Shown here: positions 54,049 through 64,000 of the stretch, in pieces
Layout: each line of letters begins with the position of its first letter
How positions within the stretch are numbered: position 1 is the first letter of the stretch
Assembly (NCBI RefSeq): GCF_015710975.1
Contig: NZ_CP049783.1
Coordinates: 1,240,501 to 1,304,500, forward strand
Direction of reading: 5' to 3'
DNA from: Paenibacillus polymyxa
Lineage (GTDB): Bacteria > Bacillota > Bacilli > Paenibacillales > Paenibacillaceae
Length of the DNA: 64,000 nucleotides
The notes under the pieces: generated by a model
The model's input: the letters and a program-made list of their open reading frames with translations, nothing else
Told to the model about the DNA's origin: nothing
Database searches by the model: none
Position numbers and translations under genes: made by a program

Positions 54049-54990
54049 ATGAAAAATATTTATAAAAAACTAGGAACAATAGCGCTAGCCCTTCTTATTG
54101 GAGTTTCGGTGTTCTCATTGTTCCCTACAGTTACAAAAGCTGAGACTACAAATGTAACTTGGACAAATGGTTCTTTAGTAACTTCTCTTGATGGTTCAGG
54201 AACAAGAGACAGAGCAACAGTTGGGAAAACAAATGGAAAATGGTACTGGGAAATAAAAGTAACTAATGTTGCATCATTCGTAGGAATAACAGGTGAATTA
54301 GATCAACAGGCTCAAACTATTTATGGAAACAATGGTTCGATTTATAACAGCATCAAATCACCTGTTATTATAGGTTACAGTCCTGGCTTTGGAACAGGTG
54401 ACGTTATCGGCATTGCATTGGATTTAGATAACGATAAAATTACCTGGTACAAAAATGGAGTCTCCCTTGGAGTTAATTCAATAAAACCATCTGAATTAGA
54501 AGGGACACAGATTTTCCCTGCGGTTTTAAGTGGAACTGGTGAGAAGATAAATTTTGCAGCTAATTTTGGAGCAAGTGAGTTTAAATATCCAATCCCTGAA
54601 GGGTTTTTACCTTATCAAGCTACAGGTGGATCTACAACACCCGATCCATCTACAACGCCTGATCCATCAACAAAACCCGACCCATCTACAACACCTGATC
54701 CATCTACAACACCTGACCCATCGGATACAGATGGATCATCGCAACCAACTGGTGATCGCGCCATTCTAACTGTAACGATGGACAATGGATTTGATAAAGA
54801 ATTCGATCTGAGTAAAAAAGAATTGAATGCCTTCATCGCTTGGTACGACGCAAAAGATGCGGGCAGAGGTGCTTCATTCTTTGCCATTGATAAGCATAAT
54901 AATAACAAAGGCCCATTCAGCAATCGCAAAGATTATGTAATCTTCAACAAAATTCTCACATTTGAAGTAAGTGAGTATTCAACCAAATAA
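54049..54990 (+). CDS. Secreted SPRY-domain protein with Pro-rich repeat linker
   Basis: 313 residues. A signal peptide ends near TKA-ET at residue 31. A SPRY/B30.2-like domain covers about 35-185: KWYWEIKVTNVASFVGITGE, GYSPGFGTGDVIGIALDLDNDKITWYKNGVSLG, FPAVLSGTGEKINFAANFGASEF, which is the typical order. A linker of five six-residue units (TTPDPS type) follows, then a C-terminal domain of about 75 residues (AILTVTMDNGFDKEFDLSKKELNAFIAWYDAKDAG) not recognised elsewhere. SPRY domains bind proteins or glycans. Strong AGGAGG precedes ATG 54049. Codon use is AT-richer than in neighbours. Confidence 0.85.
   Translation: MKNIYKKLGTIALALLIGVSVFSLFPTVTKAETTNVTWTNGSLVTSLDGSGTRDRATVGKTNGKWYWEIKVTNVASFVGITGELDQQAQTIYGNNGSIYNSIKSPVIIGYSPGFGTGDVIGIALDLDNDKITWYKNGVSLGVNSIKPSELEGTQIFPAVLSGTGEKINFAANFGASEFKYPIPEGFLPYQATGGSTTPDPSTTPDPSTKPDPSTTPDPSTTPDPSDTDGSSQPTGDRAILTVTMDNGFDKEFDLSKKELNAFIAWYDAKDAGRGASFFAIDKHNNNKGPFSNRKDYVIFNKILTFEVSEYSTK
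54631..54720 (+). repeat. Five 18-bp units encoding TTPDPS-type linker
   Basis: Five consecutive 18-base copies close to TCTACAACACCCGATCCA (54631, 54649, 54667, 54685, 54703) encode a Thr/Pro/Asp/Ser linker. The copies differ at a few positions, so the tract is old enough to have diverged. Copy number could vary between strains. Confidence 0.88.
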
Positions 54991-55020
54991 ATATAGGGTT
55001 TGCAACCTGCTCATTTCAAT

Positions 55021-55060
55021 AAAAAAGCGCAGCTTCCAAAAAGCATGGACGCTGCGCTTG
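55021..55060. terminator. Terminator between SPRY and acyltransferase genes
   Basis: AAGCGCAGC and GCTGCGCTT form a stem flanked by A and T runs between convergent genes. Confidence 0.85.
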
Positions 55061-55101
55061 TATTTAACTAAACTGCTCTTGAATGAGTGCAAAAAAACAA
55101 C

Positions 55102-56157
55102 CTAGACTTGGCTTCCAACTTGGTTTGGATTAAGATCCATATTTTTAGTGTACACCTTGCTATTAATGAGACTGATGATGCTGTTAACAATAATTGAGGT
55201 AAGTATCGTTAACAGAATTAACCACAACAAAATCAAGATAGATACCTTGGGGAAGAAAACAATGCTCTGAAAATAATAATAACAAAAAAAGGTATGGGTT
55301 AACCAAATATTCATTGAATTTTTACCTAGGTAAGCGAAAGGTTTGGTTAGTTTTAATTTATTCATTAAATGAATACTAACGAGGATAACTATAGGGGCTA
55401 TTATCATATCAATCGTTGTCTTCTCAAACCATTGACTCGTAGTACGAAAACGGAATAATAGCACAAGAACAATAACATCAAATAGTATATTATTGAAAAT
55501 AATGGAATCATAAATCTTACTCATCCATGAGTACAATTTATATTTTGCAAAGAACAGCCCTATCATAAAAGGCAGCTGCCAATACATAATACTGTAATAG
55601 TTTCCTTGTGAATATGAATTATAAAAAACTAGGCCAGCAATTAGAAGAGTTACCCATGCGTTACGTTGGAAGGCTTGGAAGGTGACCGGAAAAATTAATA
55701 GCAGCAGAATATAGTCATATAAAAACCACCACTCACCATTATATGAACTGGACAGCGCTATAAAATTCCGCAAAAAATCCATTATTGAATTATGTTGAAA
55801 TCTATCGGAAGTTCCAAAGAAGTATAAACCCACCGGAATAAAAAGCAAAAAAACAACCCAGTAGTTTATCATGATTTTGCTTAATCTTGTAAAGCTTTTC
55901 TGCATTAAATGCTGTGGATTCTGAACATTGCTCTTATATAAGCCATAGCCACTTAAAAATAGAAAAATAGATATTGCGATCTGGCCAAAATGCCCTAAAT
56001 AGAACTCCCCTCTTTCATGAAATAAACTAAATAATGAAACATAGTCGTACTTTAGTCTGTCAGGAAAAGCAAAAAGATGATGAATCAAAAGTAGTACTAC
56101 AGCAATCCCTTTCGCAATATTTGTTTCTACAAGCTTTAATTCCTTGTCATGGTGCAC
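55102..56157 (-). CDS. Acyltransferase 3 family membrane protein
   Basis: 351 residues with about ten membrane segments. The family motif is near the start: ETNIAKGIAVVLLLIHHLFAFPDR (His-rich helix) and later FLFLSGYGLYKSN (the R/F-x-SG pattern). Members O-acylate wall polymers, exopolysaccharides or sugars; the target here is unknown. The start ATG 56157 is used; no strong ribosome binding site is seen except ATGAGG near 56164. AT-rich like its neighbours. Confidence 0.82.
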   Translation of the reverse strand: MHHDKELKLVETNIAKGIAVVLLLIHHLFAFPDRLKYDYVSLFSLFHERGEFYLGHFGQIAISIFLFLSGYGLYKSNVQNPQHLMQKSFTRLSKIMINYWVVFLLFIPVGLYFFGTSDRFQHNSIMDFLRNFIALSSSYNGEWWFLYDYILLLLIFPVTFQAFQRNAWVTLLIAGLVFYNSYSQGNYYSIMYWQLPFMIGLFFAKYKLYSWMSKIYDSIIFNNILFDVIVLVLLFRFRTTSQWFEKTTIDMIIAPIVILVSIHLMNKLKLTKPFAYLGKNSMNIWLTHTFFCYYYFQSIVFFPKVSILILLWLILLTILTSIIVNSIISLINSKVYTKNMDLNPNQVGSQV

Positions 56158-56429
56158 ACAATATCCTCATTTCTAGTTGTAATGGAATAGAGATATATTA
56201 GCACAAACAAATAATATAAAATATTTATTTTTTTTAGCACCATATTACGTCCCAATTTTATACAAAAAATGCGATCTTCAAAAAGTTTGGAGCCTCGCTG
56301 TTAGCTAGATGGGCTTTCTTCCTTTGTCCGTATTTCGGTAGAGAATTGGATAGAAAAAAAAGCTTTCCATAGCCACCTTTGGGGTGATTATAAAAAGCTA
56401 ATCTGCTTTGCAGCGTCTATAATGCTCGC
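56158..56429. other. Intergenic region
   Basis: 272 AT-rich bases. A GCGA...TCGC hairpin is near 56270-56297, and the terminator of the secreted helical protein lies at 56354-56400. No gene was seen. Confidence 0.5.
56354..56400 (-). terminator. Terminator of the secreted helical protein gene
   Basis: AGCTTTTTATAATCACC and GGTGGCTATGGAAAGCT form a stem, followed by eight T on the minus strand. Confidence 0.8.
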
Positions 56430-57080
56430 TTAAAATTTTTCTGGAAACTGTTTGACAATTCCTTCTGTCAGGATATCCGCTAAATGAATCATATGGATCT
56501 CATTTTTATCGGTTGCGGCAATATCTGCTTTCCAGTCTCCTTTGATACAGTTAAGGACTATTTCCGTAATCAACTGAAGGTGCATATACAGCATATCTTG
56601 TAGCGTTTTGAACTGCCAGTTCGGATTCGCTTCACTTAAAAATTTAGCAATATCGTCGGCGTTTGTATGCCAATCCGCCTCTAGCTTTTTCACGTCCGCC
56701 TGATTGCCCGCTTTGGCAGCCGCTACGATTTTCCCTGCGATCAAAATATGCTCTCTCAGAAGATCAGCCAGCTTATTCCCAGCAGCTTCCCCATAATAAG
56801 GCTTAATCACGTTGCCTATATCCTGTTGGTTCCGTAAAAGTCGGTCCAATATATCCTTTTGGTCTGGACGATTAGATATGGCGCTGACAATATAGCTTCT
56901 CGTCCATATCGTATGATCGATCCATACCTTCTGCATATCGACTTTCAGTTGCACCATTTTGGGACTTAGGCAAATGTTCCCCTTATCCTCCCCCGCCTTC
57001 GCTTGCACGACAACTAGTAGATTCATGCTAAAAACGAGCGCCAAGGTTAACGACAATGCCAGTAACCATTTATTTTTCAC
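56430..57080 (-). CDS. Secreted all-helical protein of unknown function
   Basis: 216 residues. A signal peptide (about 1-28, ending VVQAKA) precedes an all-alpha mature chain of about 188 residues with heptad-like helices (MVQLKVDMQKVWIDHTIWTRSYIVSAIS, LADLLREHILIAGKIVAAAKAGNQADVKKLEADWHTNADDIAKFL). Two His-rich turns (DHTIW, MLYMHLQL) hint at metal or haem binding. I do not recognise it by name. ATG 57080 has AGGAG upstream. Confidence 0.72.
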   Translation of the reverse strand: MKNKWLLALSLTLALVFSMNLLVVVQAKAGEDKGNICLSPKMVQLKVDMQKVWIDHTIWTRSYIVSAISNRPDQKDILDRLLRNQQDIGNVIKPYYGEAAGNKLADLLREHILIAGKIVAAAKAGNQADVKKLEADWHTNADDIAKFLSEANPNWQFKTLQDMLYMHLQLITEIVLNCIKGDWKADIAATDKNEIHMIHLADILTEGIVKQFPEKF

Positions 57081-57198
57081 ATTCTTCTGCTCCTCTTACG
57101 TTTGGATTAAACAGGCTGTCTTATTATGGTTGAAATATCTAATTCTATACCACTCCTGCAATCATCTTACAAAAACATAATTTCGTATTTCAACACAC

Positions 57199-57233
57199 AA
57201 AAAAGGCCTGCCGGTGCTAAGCCAGCAGAGCCT
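57199..57233 (-). terminator. Terminator of the frl operon
   Basis: AGGCTCTGCTGGC pairs with (C)CGGCAGGCCT and is followed by TTTTTTG on the minus strand, 120 bases after frlR. Confidence 0.78.
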
Positions 57234-57355
57234 ATGACTCCATGGTCCAAGTAAAAGAAGCAATTCTGATGAATAAAGCTACGTCCTGGAGTACCCGTAT
57301 AATTGTTTCGAAGCTAAATCCTTTTTGGAAAATAAGCCATGCTGATGGGCATAAC

Positions 57356-58084
57356 CTATTTTGCCCGGTGGACCGTCAGGTTGACCCGATTCGTCTCACA
57401 CATAAATGTAGAGAGATGAACAGGCTCATCGTTTGCATCAAAAGCAATTTTCAATATCCGGAATAAGTTCGCCCCGATATCACATTCCAGAAATTTCGCA
57501 TAATCTTTAGTCGCACCGATCACATCAATGATCTTGTCATTGCTCACGATCTCGGTGTTATAATCCTCCGCCAGAATCTTGTAAGTCGATTCTTTCATTG
57601 CGATCTTTTTTTCCAAATCTGGAAACCGGGTGAGTGAATAATGGGCTATATCATAGAAAAGCGGGCGGTCATCTACATACATCAAGCGTTCAAGCTCCAA
57701 CACAGGGCTGCCTTCTTCAATAAGAAGATGTCCAGCCACCTCTTCAGATGCCGGGATTACTTCGCTTCTTAATATCCGTGAGTTTGGAATCATGCCCAGC
57801 TGGTGGCTGAACTCTGAGAAACCGCTTACGGATAACAGTTCATTATGAAATTTGTTGGAGGCTACAAAGGTGCCTCTACGAGGAATTCGCGTCAGGGTTC
57901 CTTCCCGCACGAGCTCCTCAATTGCTTTCCGTATAGTGATTCGGCTTACACTATAAGTATCACAGAGTTCTGCTTCGGTTGGAATCTGTTCATCCGGTTT
58001 GTATCGTCCGTCCTGGATATCGTTCTTCAACATTTGCCTGATCTGCATGTACAGCGGCTGCGGGGTTGAAGGATTCAAATTCAT
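57356..58084 (-). CDS. frlR: GntR/HutC-type regulator of the fructoselysine operon
   Basis: 242 residues: GntR winged helix at about 5-75 (IPTEAELCDTYSVSRITIRKAIEELVREGTLTRIPRRGTFVA) and a UTRA ligand domain at about 85-240 (SPVLELERLMYVDDRPLFYDIAHYSL). UTRA proteins sense sugar phosphates; E. coli FrlR and B. subtilis FrlR belong here. ATG 58084 has AAGGATG eight bases upstream; starts further up overlap an operator-like palindrome. Last gene of the frl cluster, 64 bases after frlD. Probably represses the operon until fructoselysine-6-phosphate appears. Confidence 0.86.
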   Translation of the reverse strand: MNLNPSTPQPLYMQIRQMLKNDIQDGRYKPDEQIPTEAELCDTYSVSRITIRKAIEELVREGTLTRIPRRGTFVASNKFHNELLSVSGFSEFSHQLGMIPNSRILRSEVIPASEEVAGHLLIEEGSPVLELERLMYVDDRPLFYDIAHYSLTRFPDLEKKIAMKESTYKILAEDYNTEIVSNDKIIDVIGATKDYAKFLECDIGANLFRILKIAFDANDEPVHLSTFMCETNRVNLTVHRAK

Positions 58085-58104
58085 GGTAAATTCATCCTTA
58101 TCCA

Positions 58105-58134
58105 TCAATGATTATAATAAGTATTATACATTGA
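58105..58134. promoter_or_regulatory. AT-rich inverted repeat upstream of frlR
   Basis: TCAATG ... CATTGA arms enclose an AT-rich core (ATTATAATAAGTATTATA). It lies between frlD and frlR. Related AGTAT(T/C)ATA cores occur before frlB (near 60099-60112) and in the -10 region before frlC (near 62437-62446), so all three may be FrlR sites; the AT-rich cores overlap -10 sequences, so this is uncertain. Confidence 0.45.
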
Positions 58135-58147
58135 TGATCATCTCCAG

Positions 58148-58930
58148 TCACCATGCACCGAAATAACCTATCGTCTTCCCAGCTGTAATTGTCCCAAGCT
58201 CCAGGCAGTCCTCTGCTGAAAGCCCTTTCAATCGGCCGTAAAGGAACCCGGCAATGAAGGAATCCCCAGCTCCCATCGTATCCACGACGTTCACCTTACC
58301 CACGCCGTGCGGAAAGAATTGTTCCCCATCGTAAGCAAGCGAACCGTTCTCCCCCAAGGTAGCTACAGCAATCTGCGCTCCTCTTTGCTTGACCTTTACC
58401 AAAAGTTGGCGGATATAGTCATCATCCTGAGTGTACGAAAAGAATGGATAGTCTACGTAGGGCGTTAATGTCTGTATCCGATCATCCTGCAACTGATCCG
58501 AGAAATCAAAGGAAGTGATCAGGCCCTTTTCCTTAAAGAGAGGAAAGTACGGATCGGCATGGCCCCATATCCCTGAGTGGACAAGCTGATAATGGCCAGC
58601 AAAATCGATCTCTTCTGCTGTAAGGAAAAACTGTGCCATAACTCCCTCGTCGTATTCGCCGAGCCTCCGGTCATTCTCCACCATCTCCACGTAGGTTACC
58701 GCTGTTTTTCCGTCCTTTTTTAAAATTCGGGAAGTATCCACACCCTTGTCCTGAATAGCCTGGATCATGATCTCCCCATAAATGTCGGTGCCCACCCAGC
58801 CCAGATAGGCCGTCTTTGCACCCATTTCAGTTAAATAGACGGCCACATTCACCGGATTGCCTCCAGGATAGGCTTTGCCGCTTGCTTGATAGACATCCAT
58901 GCAGTTATCCCCGACTGTAATGATTCTCAT
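58148..58930 (-). CDS. frlD: Fructoselysine 6-kinase (PfkB family)
   Basis: 260 residues, the same length as E. coli FrlD. N-terminus IITVGDNCMDVYQASGKAYPGGNPVNVAVYLTEMGAKTAYLGWVGTDIYG, middle HSGIWGHADPYFPLFKEKGLITSFDFSDQ and the catalytic VVDTMGAGDSFIAGFLYGRLKGL near 220 are clear, with the typical C-terminal GYFGAW. It phosphorylates fructoselysine (or related fructosamines) at O6 for FrlB. GGGAG precedes ATG 58930. Confidence 0.93.
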   Translation of the reverse strand: MRIITVGDNCMDVYQASGKAYPGGNPVNVAVYLTEMGAKTAYLGWVGTDIYGEIMIQAIQDKGVDTSRILKKDGKTAVTYVEMVENDRRLGEYDEGVMAQFFLTAEEIDFAGHYQLVHSGIWGHADPYFPLFKEKGLITSFDFSDQLQDDRIQTLTPYVDYPFFSYTQDDDYIRQLLVKVKQRGAQIAVATLGENGSLAYDGEQFFPHGVGKVNVVDTMGAGDSFIAGFLYGRLKGLSAEDCLELGTITAGKTIGYFGAW

Positions 58931-59025
58931 CTTGCTCCCGCCTTCCCTGCTATTAAAGAATGAGCACTACGAAGTAGTGCTCAAATCAAATGCATCAATA
59001 TAGAATGAACTAAAGACTGCGTATC

Positions 59026-60039
59026 TTAATATTCCATTTGGCGATAGTATCTTCTAAGTGTTAATGGATGATTTCTCTCACGCTCCAGATAGGCGCTGAT
59101 ACGGCTTAGTACAGACCAGTTGATACTTACGGCAAAATGCTTTCTGAACTCCTCGCTAATGCCTTCCATGGCAAAGTCTTTGGTATCAATAATGGTCAGC
59201 TTCTTCGTAATCTTCTCAGCGAATCTTTCCACCCGATCCATCAGTGGTCTTGTCTCATCTTCGCCTTTCAGCAGAATAACACTGGTATCTTCAACCACAA
59301 GCTCAAGCGTGCCATGGAAGAATTCCGCCGCATGAATCGACTTCGCATGAATCCACTGCATTTCTTCCAGGATACACATCGCGTAGGAGTACGTGTTCCC
59401 CCACAGGTTGCCGGAGCCAACCATCATATGATAGTCAGTATCTTTATGTTCTTTTGCAAAAGCTTCCGCTTTAGGGTCAAAGGTTTTGACTGCGTCCAGA
59501 ATCGCACGCGGCAATAAGGCAACTTCCTTCGTGAACTGTTCATATTGAGGGAACTCATTGTTGTTATACATGAACCGGAACACAACCATGTACAGGAGCA
59601 TGAAGAATGTATCAAAGGAATGTTTCTCCGAGCCGGTTGTGATACAGTGATCTACAATTTTGGTTAATGGAGTATCCCTTTCTGCCACAAGTGCAATCGT
59701 AGTCGCTCCCCGTTCCTTACAGAACTCGGCTGCCGCAACGGTCTCCTGCGTGGTTCCCGACACAGATGTAAAAATACATACGGAATCCTTACTGAAATGT
59801 CTGTTGTTCATCACCATAAACTCAGCAGCAATCGCCGCATGCACATCGATGGTCGAGTTTGATTTCAGAATATACTCATAAGGATACATCATCGCAATTG
59901 TGCCACCCGCACCAATCAGAAAAATATTGCTGTACCCTTTCTTGGCAATCCCGTCTACAATCTCTTCAATTTGTCCTCTAAAGGCCAGGCCCTCTTGTTC
60001 CACAAGCTTAAGGAATAACTGTTCGTCAAAATTCAACAT
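59026..60039 (-). CDS. frlB: Fructoselysine-6-phosphate deglycase (SIS domain)
   Basis: 337 residues with two SIS sugar-isomerase domains: SNIFLIGAGGTIAMMYPYEYIL near 35 and VCIFTSVSGTTQETVAAAEFCKERGATTIALV near 90-125, then EEMQWIHAKSIHAAEFFHGTLELVVEDT near 220. The C-terminus LRRYYRQMEY matches the FrlB type (E. coli ends RRYYGGLVEY). It converts fructoselysine-6-phosphate to glucose-6-phosphate and lysine. GAGGG lies before ATG 60039. A 160-base gap with promoter-like sequence separates it from frlA. Confidence 0.92.
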   Translation of the reverse strand: MLNFDEQLFLKLVEQEGLAFRGQIEEIVDGIAKKGYSNIFLIGAGGTIAMMYPYEYILKSNSTIDVHAAIAAEFMVMNNRHFSKDSVCIFTSVSGTTQETVAAAEFCKERGATTIALVAERDTPLTKIVDHCITTGSEKHSFDTFFMLLYMVVFRFMYNNNEFPQYEQFTKEVALLPRAILDAVKTFDPKAEAFAKEHKDTDYHMMVGSGNLWGNTYSYAMCILEEMQWIHAKSIHAAEFFHGTLELVVEDTSVILLKGEDETRPLMDRVERFAEKITKKLTIIDTKDFAMEGISEEFRKHFAVSINWSVLSRISAYLERERNHPLTLRRYYRQMEY

Positions 60040-60199
60040 TTACGTTCCCTCCCTATACTGGATCGGTTCCCCTCCAATATCATCCATTTTTATTTATTAT
60101 ATATAGTATCATAACCAGACAATACAATTAAAACAACTATTTTTGTTAAATCTGAAGGAAATCAGCGAGTCAGCATCGGCCCCCTTCAGTTCATCCGGA

Positions 60200-62390
<2,191 letters not shown>

Positions 62391-62409
62391 TTGCTTCACC
62401 CCCCTCTCA

Positions 62410-62423
62410 TGTAAGCGCTTTAA
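62410..62423 (-). promoter_or_regulatory. Cre-like site for CcpA in the frl leader
   Basis: TTAAAGCGCTTACA on the minus strand matches the cre consensus (TGNAANCGNNNNCA) at most positions, including the central AAGCGCTT. It lies about 20 bases after the expected transcription start and 20 before frlC, where CcpA would block elongation. Confidence 0.7.
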
Positions 62424-62438
62424 TTTGTTATGTCTTGT

Positions 62439-62467
62439 ATTATAACTAAGGGTTACAGTGATTTCAA
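62439..62467 (-). promoter_or_regulatory. Sigma-A promoter of the frl operon
   Basis: TTGAAA (complement 62462-62467) and TATAAT (complement 62439-62444) are exactly 17 bases apart on the minus strand, about 50 bases before frlC. Confidence 0.82.
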
Positions 62468-62537
62468 TGCCTTTTTAAAAATAAATAAAAGCCATTCAGC
62501 CGGTTCTTAATGTGGGTTGCTCAGCTCCTATAGGGGC

Positions 62538-62584
62538 AAAAAAAAAGCAAGCCTCAACGAGTACATTTGCTCGTTTGGCTTACT
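62538..62584 (-). terminator. Terminator of the SDR gene
   Basis: AAGTAAGCCAAACGAGCAAA and CTCGTTGAGGCTTGC pair, followed by eight or nine T on the minus strand, shortly after the SDR stop codon. Confidence 0.8.
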
Positions 62585-62602
62585 TATCATCCCCCTTATA
62601 CC

Positions 62603-63364
62603 TTACATTTGAGATGTGGGGCGAATTACGATCTCGTTCACATCAACGTCAACCGGCTGCTCGATCGCGTACGCAATGGCACGGGCAATCGCCTCCGGTG
62701 GTAATGCGAACTGGTCACGAGACTCTTCGAGCCTGGCCTTCACCTCCAGATTCGTCACTCCTTCAGCGAAATTCGTCCGAACCAAACCGGGTGAAATGAT
62801 CGTTACCCGCACCTTATCACCGGCTTCCTGTCGCAAACCCTCGGAGATGGCGCGGACAGCGAATTTCGTGGCAGAATACACAGACTGGTTCGGTACAGTT
62901 TTATGTCCCGCTGTAGAAGCAATATTGACGAAATGTCCGGAACCCAGCTTGCGAAAGACAGGCAGTGCTGCGGCGATGCCGTACAAAACACCTTTAATGT
63001 TGACGTCGATCATGTTCTCCCAATCCTCTACACGCAAGTCATCAAGGGGGGAAATCGGCATCACGCCGGCATTGTTCACGAGAACGTCAATCGTGCCGAA
63101 TCGCTCACATGCCAAATGGATGAGCTTGTTTACGTCCTCCCGCCGTCTGACGTCTGTGCTAGCATACACGACTTCACCCCCAGCCTCCGCGATACGGACC
63201 GCAAGAGCTTCAAGACGATCAGGTCGTCGTGCCCCAAGTACGACTTTTGCCCCATGCTCAGCCAGTAAAAGCGTAGTCGCTTCACCAATCCCACTGCTTG
63301 CACCCGTAATAACAACAACTTTATCTTTGATTCCGGACAAGGTTGTATTCTGGATTAATCTCAT
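62603..63364 (-). CDS. SDR-family NADP-dependent oxidoreductase (YdfG-like)
   Basis: 253 residues. Classical SDR with VVVITGASSGIGEATTLLLAEHGAKVVLGARRPDRLE at 16-52 (the Arg pair suggests NADP), NNAGVMPISPLDDLRVEDWENMIDVNIKGVLYG near 90, and the triad Ser/Tyr/Lys in FVNIASTAGHKTVPNQSVYSATKFAVRA near 145-165. The ending DVDVNEIVIRPTSQM is typical of the YdfG/serine-dehydrogenase-like group. GAAGGATTC precedes ATG 63364. Divergent from the partial AraC gene, a common pairing. Confidence 0.88.
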   Translation of the reverse strand: MRLIQNTTLSGIKDKVVVITGASSGIGEATTLLLAEHGAKVVLGARRPDRLEALAVRIAEAGGEVVYASTDVRRREDVNKLIHLACERFGTIDVLVNNAGVMPISPLDDLRVEDWENMIDVNIKGVLYGIAAALPVFRKLGSGHFVNIASTAGHKTVPNQSVYSATKFAVRAISEGLRQEAGDKVRVTIISPGLVRTNFAEGVTNLEVKARLEESRDQFALPPEAIARAIAYAIEQPVDVDVNEIVIRPTSQM

Positions 63365-63526
63365 AGCCGAATCCTTCTTTCATCTGGAAATTGTCTTTCG
63401 CCTTGAATTATAAGAAATATCAAAATAAAGCAGGTAGACGATTCATACGCGTTCCTTGCCTAATCCTGTCTAGTTTGAGTTACAATATTCATATCAGCTT
63501 AAATGAAAAAGGATTGGTGAATAAGT

Positions 63527-64000
63527 TTGAACCAACTCATTACGGAGTTAGCTAAGCAAATTGCACGGCATACGTCTACGGACGGTTTACACCAAACTGC
63601 GATTCCAGAGCTTTGTTTCAGGCGCACATCCGCGGAAACGGAACCGACGCATACCCTCAACATGCCCTCTCTTTACGTAATTGCCCAAGGCTCTAAAACC
63701 GTCACATTTGTTGGGGAAAGCTTCATATGCGATTCGTCCAGTTATATGGTCGCATCCGTACATCTACCAGTGATTGGGAAAATTACTCATGCTTCTCCGC
63801 AGTTGCCGTACCTAAGTTTACAATTAACACTTAGCCCTGATGTCATTATAGATATAAGCAAGAAATCTAGTTCGCAGAAAAAGGGAGACACGGGAAGGGG
63901 CATTTTGGTTAACCCGTCCACTTCCTTTCTGTTAGATGCGATTCTTCGCCTCGTCAATCTTTTAGATTCACCCACGGATATCGAGATACTAGCTCCACTC
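63527..64000 (+). CDS. AraC-family regulator, N-terminal part (cut by the window end)
   Basis: The frame runs from TTG 63527 (an in-frame TGA lies nine bases upstream) to the window end, 158 codons, with no stop. The sequence MNQLITELAKQIARHTSTDGLHQTAIPELCFRR..., SLYVIAQGSKTVTFVGESF, SYMVASVHLPVIGKITHASPQLPYLSLQL is the AraC-type N-terminal domain (PF06719 type) often found beside SDR or aldo-keto reductase genes. The DNA-binding part is beyond the window. It likely regulates the divergent SDR gene. Confidence 0.82.
   Translation, partial: MNQLITELAKQIARHTSTDGLHQTAIPELCFRRTSAETEPTHTLNMPSLYVIAQGSKTVTFVGESFICDSSSYMVASVHLPVIGKITHASPQLPYLSLQLTLSPDVIIDISKKSSSQKKGDTGRGILVNPSTSFLLDAILRLVNLLDSPTDIEILAPL

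Noticed and set aside
54631..54720. Possible CRISPR-like repeat array
   Set aside because: The 18-bp units are directly adjacent, without spacers, and are in frame inside a coding sequence.
57242..57466. 74-codon plus-strand frame near the end of frlR
   Set aside because: Most of it is antisense to frlR and it has no ribosome binding site.
62616..63413. 265-codon frame opposite the SDR gene
   Set aside because: It mirrors the SDR gene on the other strand and is rich in Ser, Arg and Thr; the SDR reading has all family motifs.

Overview
The window looks like a chromosomal segment of a Paenibacillus-type Firmicute, probably of the P. polymyxa group; this is inferred from gene content, not from a search. 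Pointers are a T-box controlled thrS, strong AGGAGG-type ribosome binding sites, a YesM/YesN two-component pair beside a sugar ABC transporter, a DinR-type SOS box, CcpA-type catabolite control, and Bacillales-style families (DUF350, DUF2935, DUF4179). No rRNA, tRNA, insertion sequence, prophage or CRISPR array was recognised.

Layout. 0-9.4 kb: an AraC regulator, a luxS-SDR-metQ operon, a small alarmone synthetase, thrS with its T-box leader, and an MFS pump controlled by a divergent TetR regulator. 9.5-16.8 kb: a MarR/DHA2 drug-efflux pair, a Gfo/Idh dehydrogenase, a four-gene operon resembling enterobacterial yjfLMC/ygiBC (ATP-grasp enzyme, Ser-rich lipoprotein, DUF350 membrane protein and an unknown protein without a usual start codon), and a VanY-type carboxypeptidase. 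16.9-22.5 kb: a SNF2 helicase gene split by a one-base frameshift, a WYL regulator and a RibD-like reductase. 22.5-29.3 kb: a sugar ABC transporter with a divergent YesM/YesN system. 29.2-42.5 kb: an Old Yellow Enzyme with a palindromic operator, a bile-acid-type symporter, a TspO relative, a 5'-truncated murG paralogue, ridA, an ECF sigma/anti-sigma pair, a hybrid-like sensor kinase, an HD-GYP protein, a QueG-like iron-sulfur protein and a MarR regulator.

42.5-50.8 kb: a 700-base gap with no recognised gene, an SOS-box controlled LexA-like mini-regulator, two tiny membrane proteins, a CoA-disulfide reductase-rhodanese fusion under a CsoR/CstR-like operator, metY, a flavin reductase divergent from an ArsR regulator, and a trypsin-like protease. 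50.8-57.1 kb: a visibly AT-richer accessory stretch with a remnant of an aminoglycoside adenylyltransferase gene, a secreted SPRY-domain protein with hexapeptide repeats, an acyltransferase and a secreted helical protein. 57.3-62.4 kb: a complete fructoselysine (frl) operon of the E. coli type (frlC-frlA-frlB-frlD-frlR) behind a clear sigma-A promoter with a cre-like site. The window ends in a divergent SDR / AraC pair, the latter cut by the window edge.

Together the genes describe a soil/rhizosphere lifestyle: scavenging of Amadori compounds and sugars, efflux, envelope maintenance, sulfur and reactive-sulfur metabolism, and stress signalling (alarmone, SOS, ECF sigma, HD-GYP). Two genes are visibly decayed (the murG paralogue and the adenylyltransferase) and one is frameshifted (SNF2 helicase).
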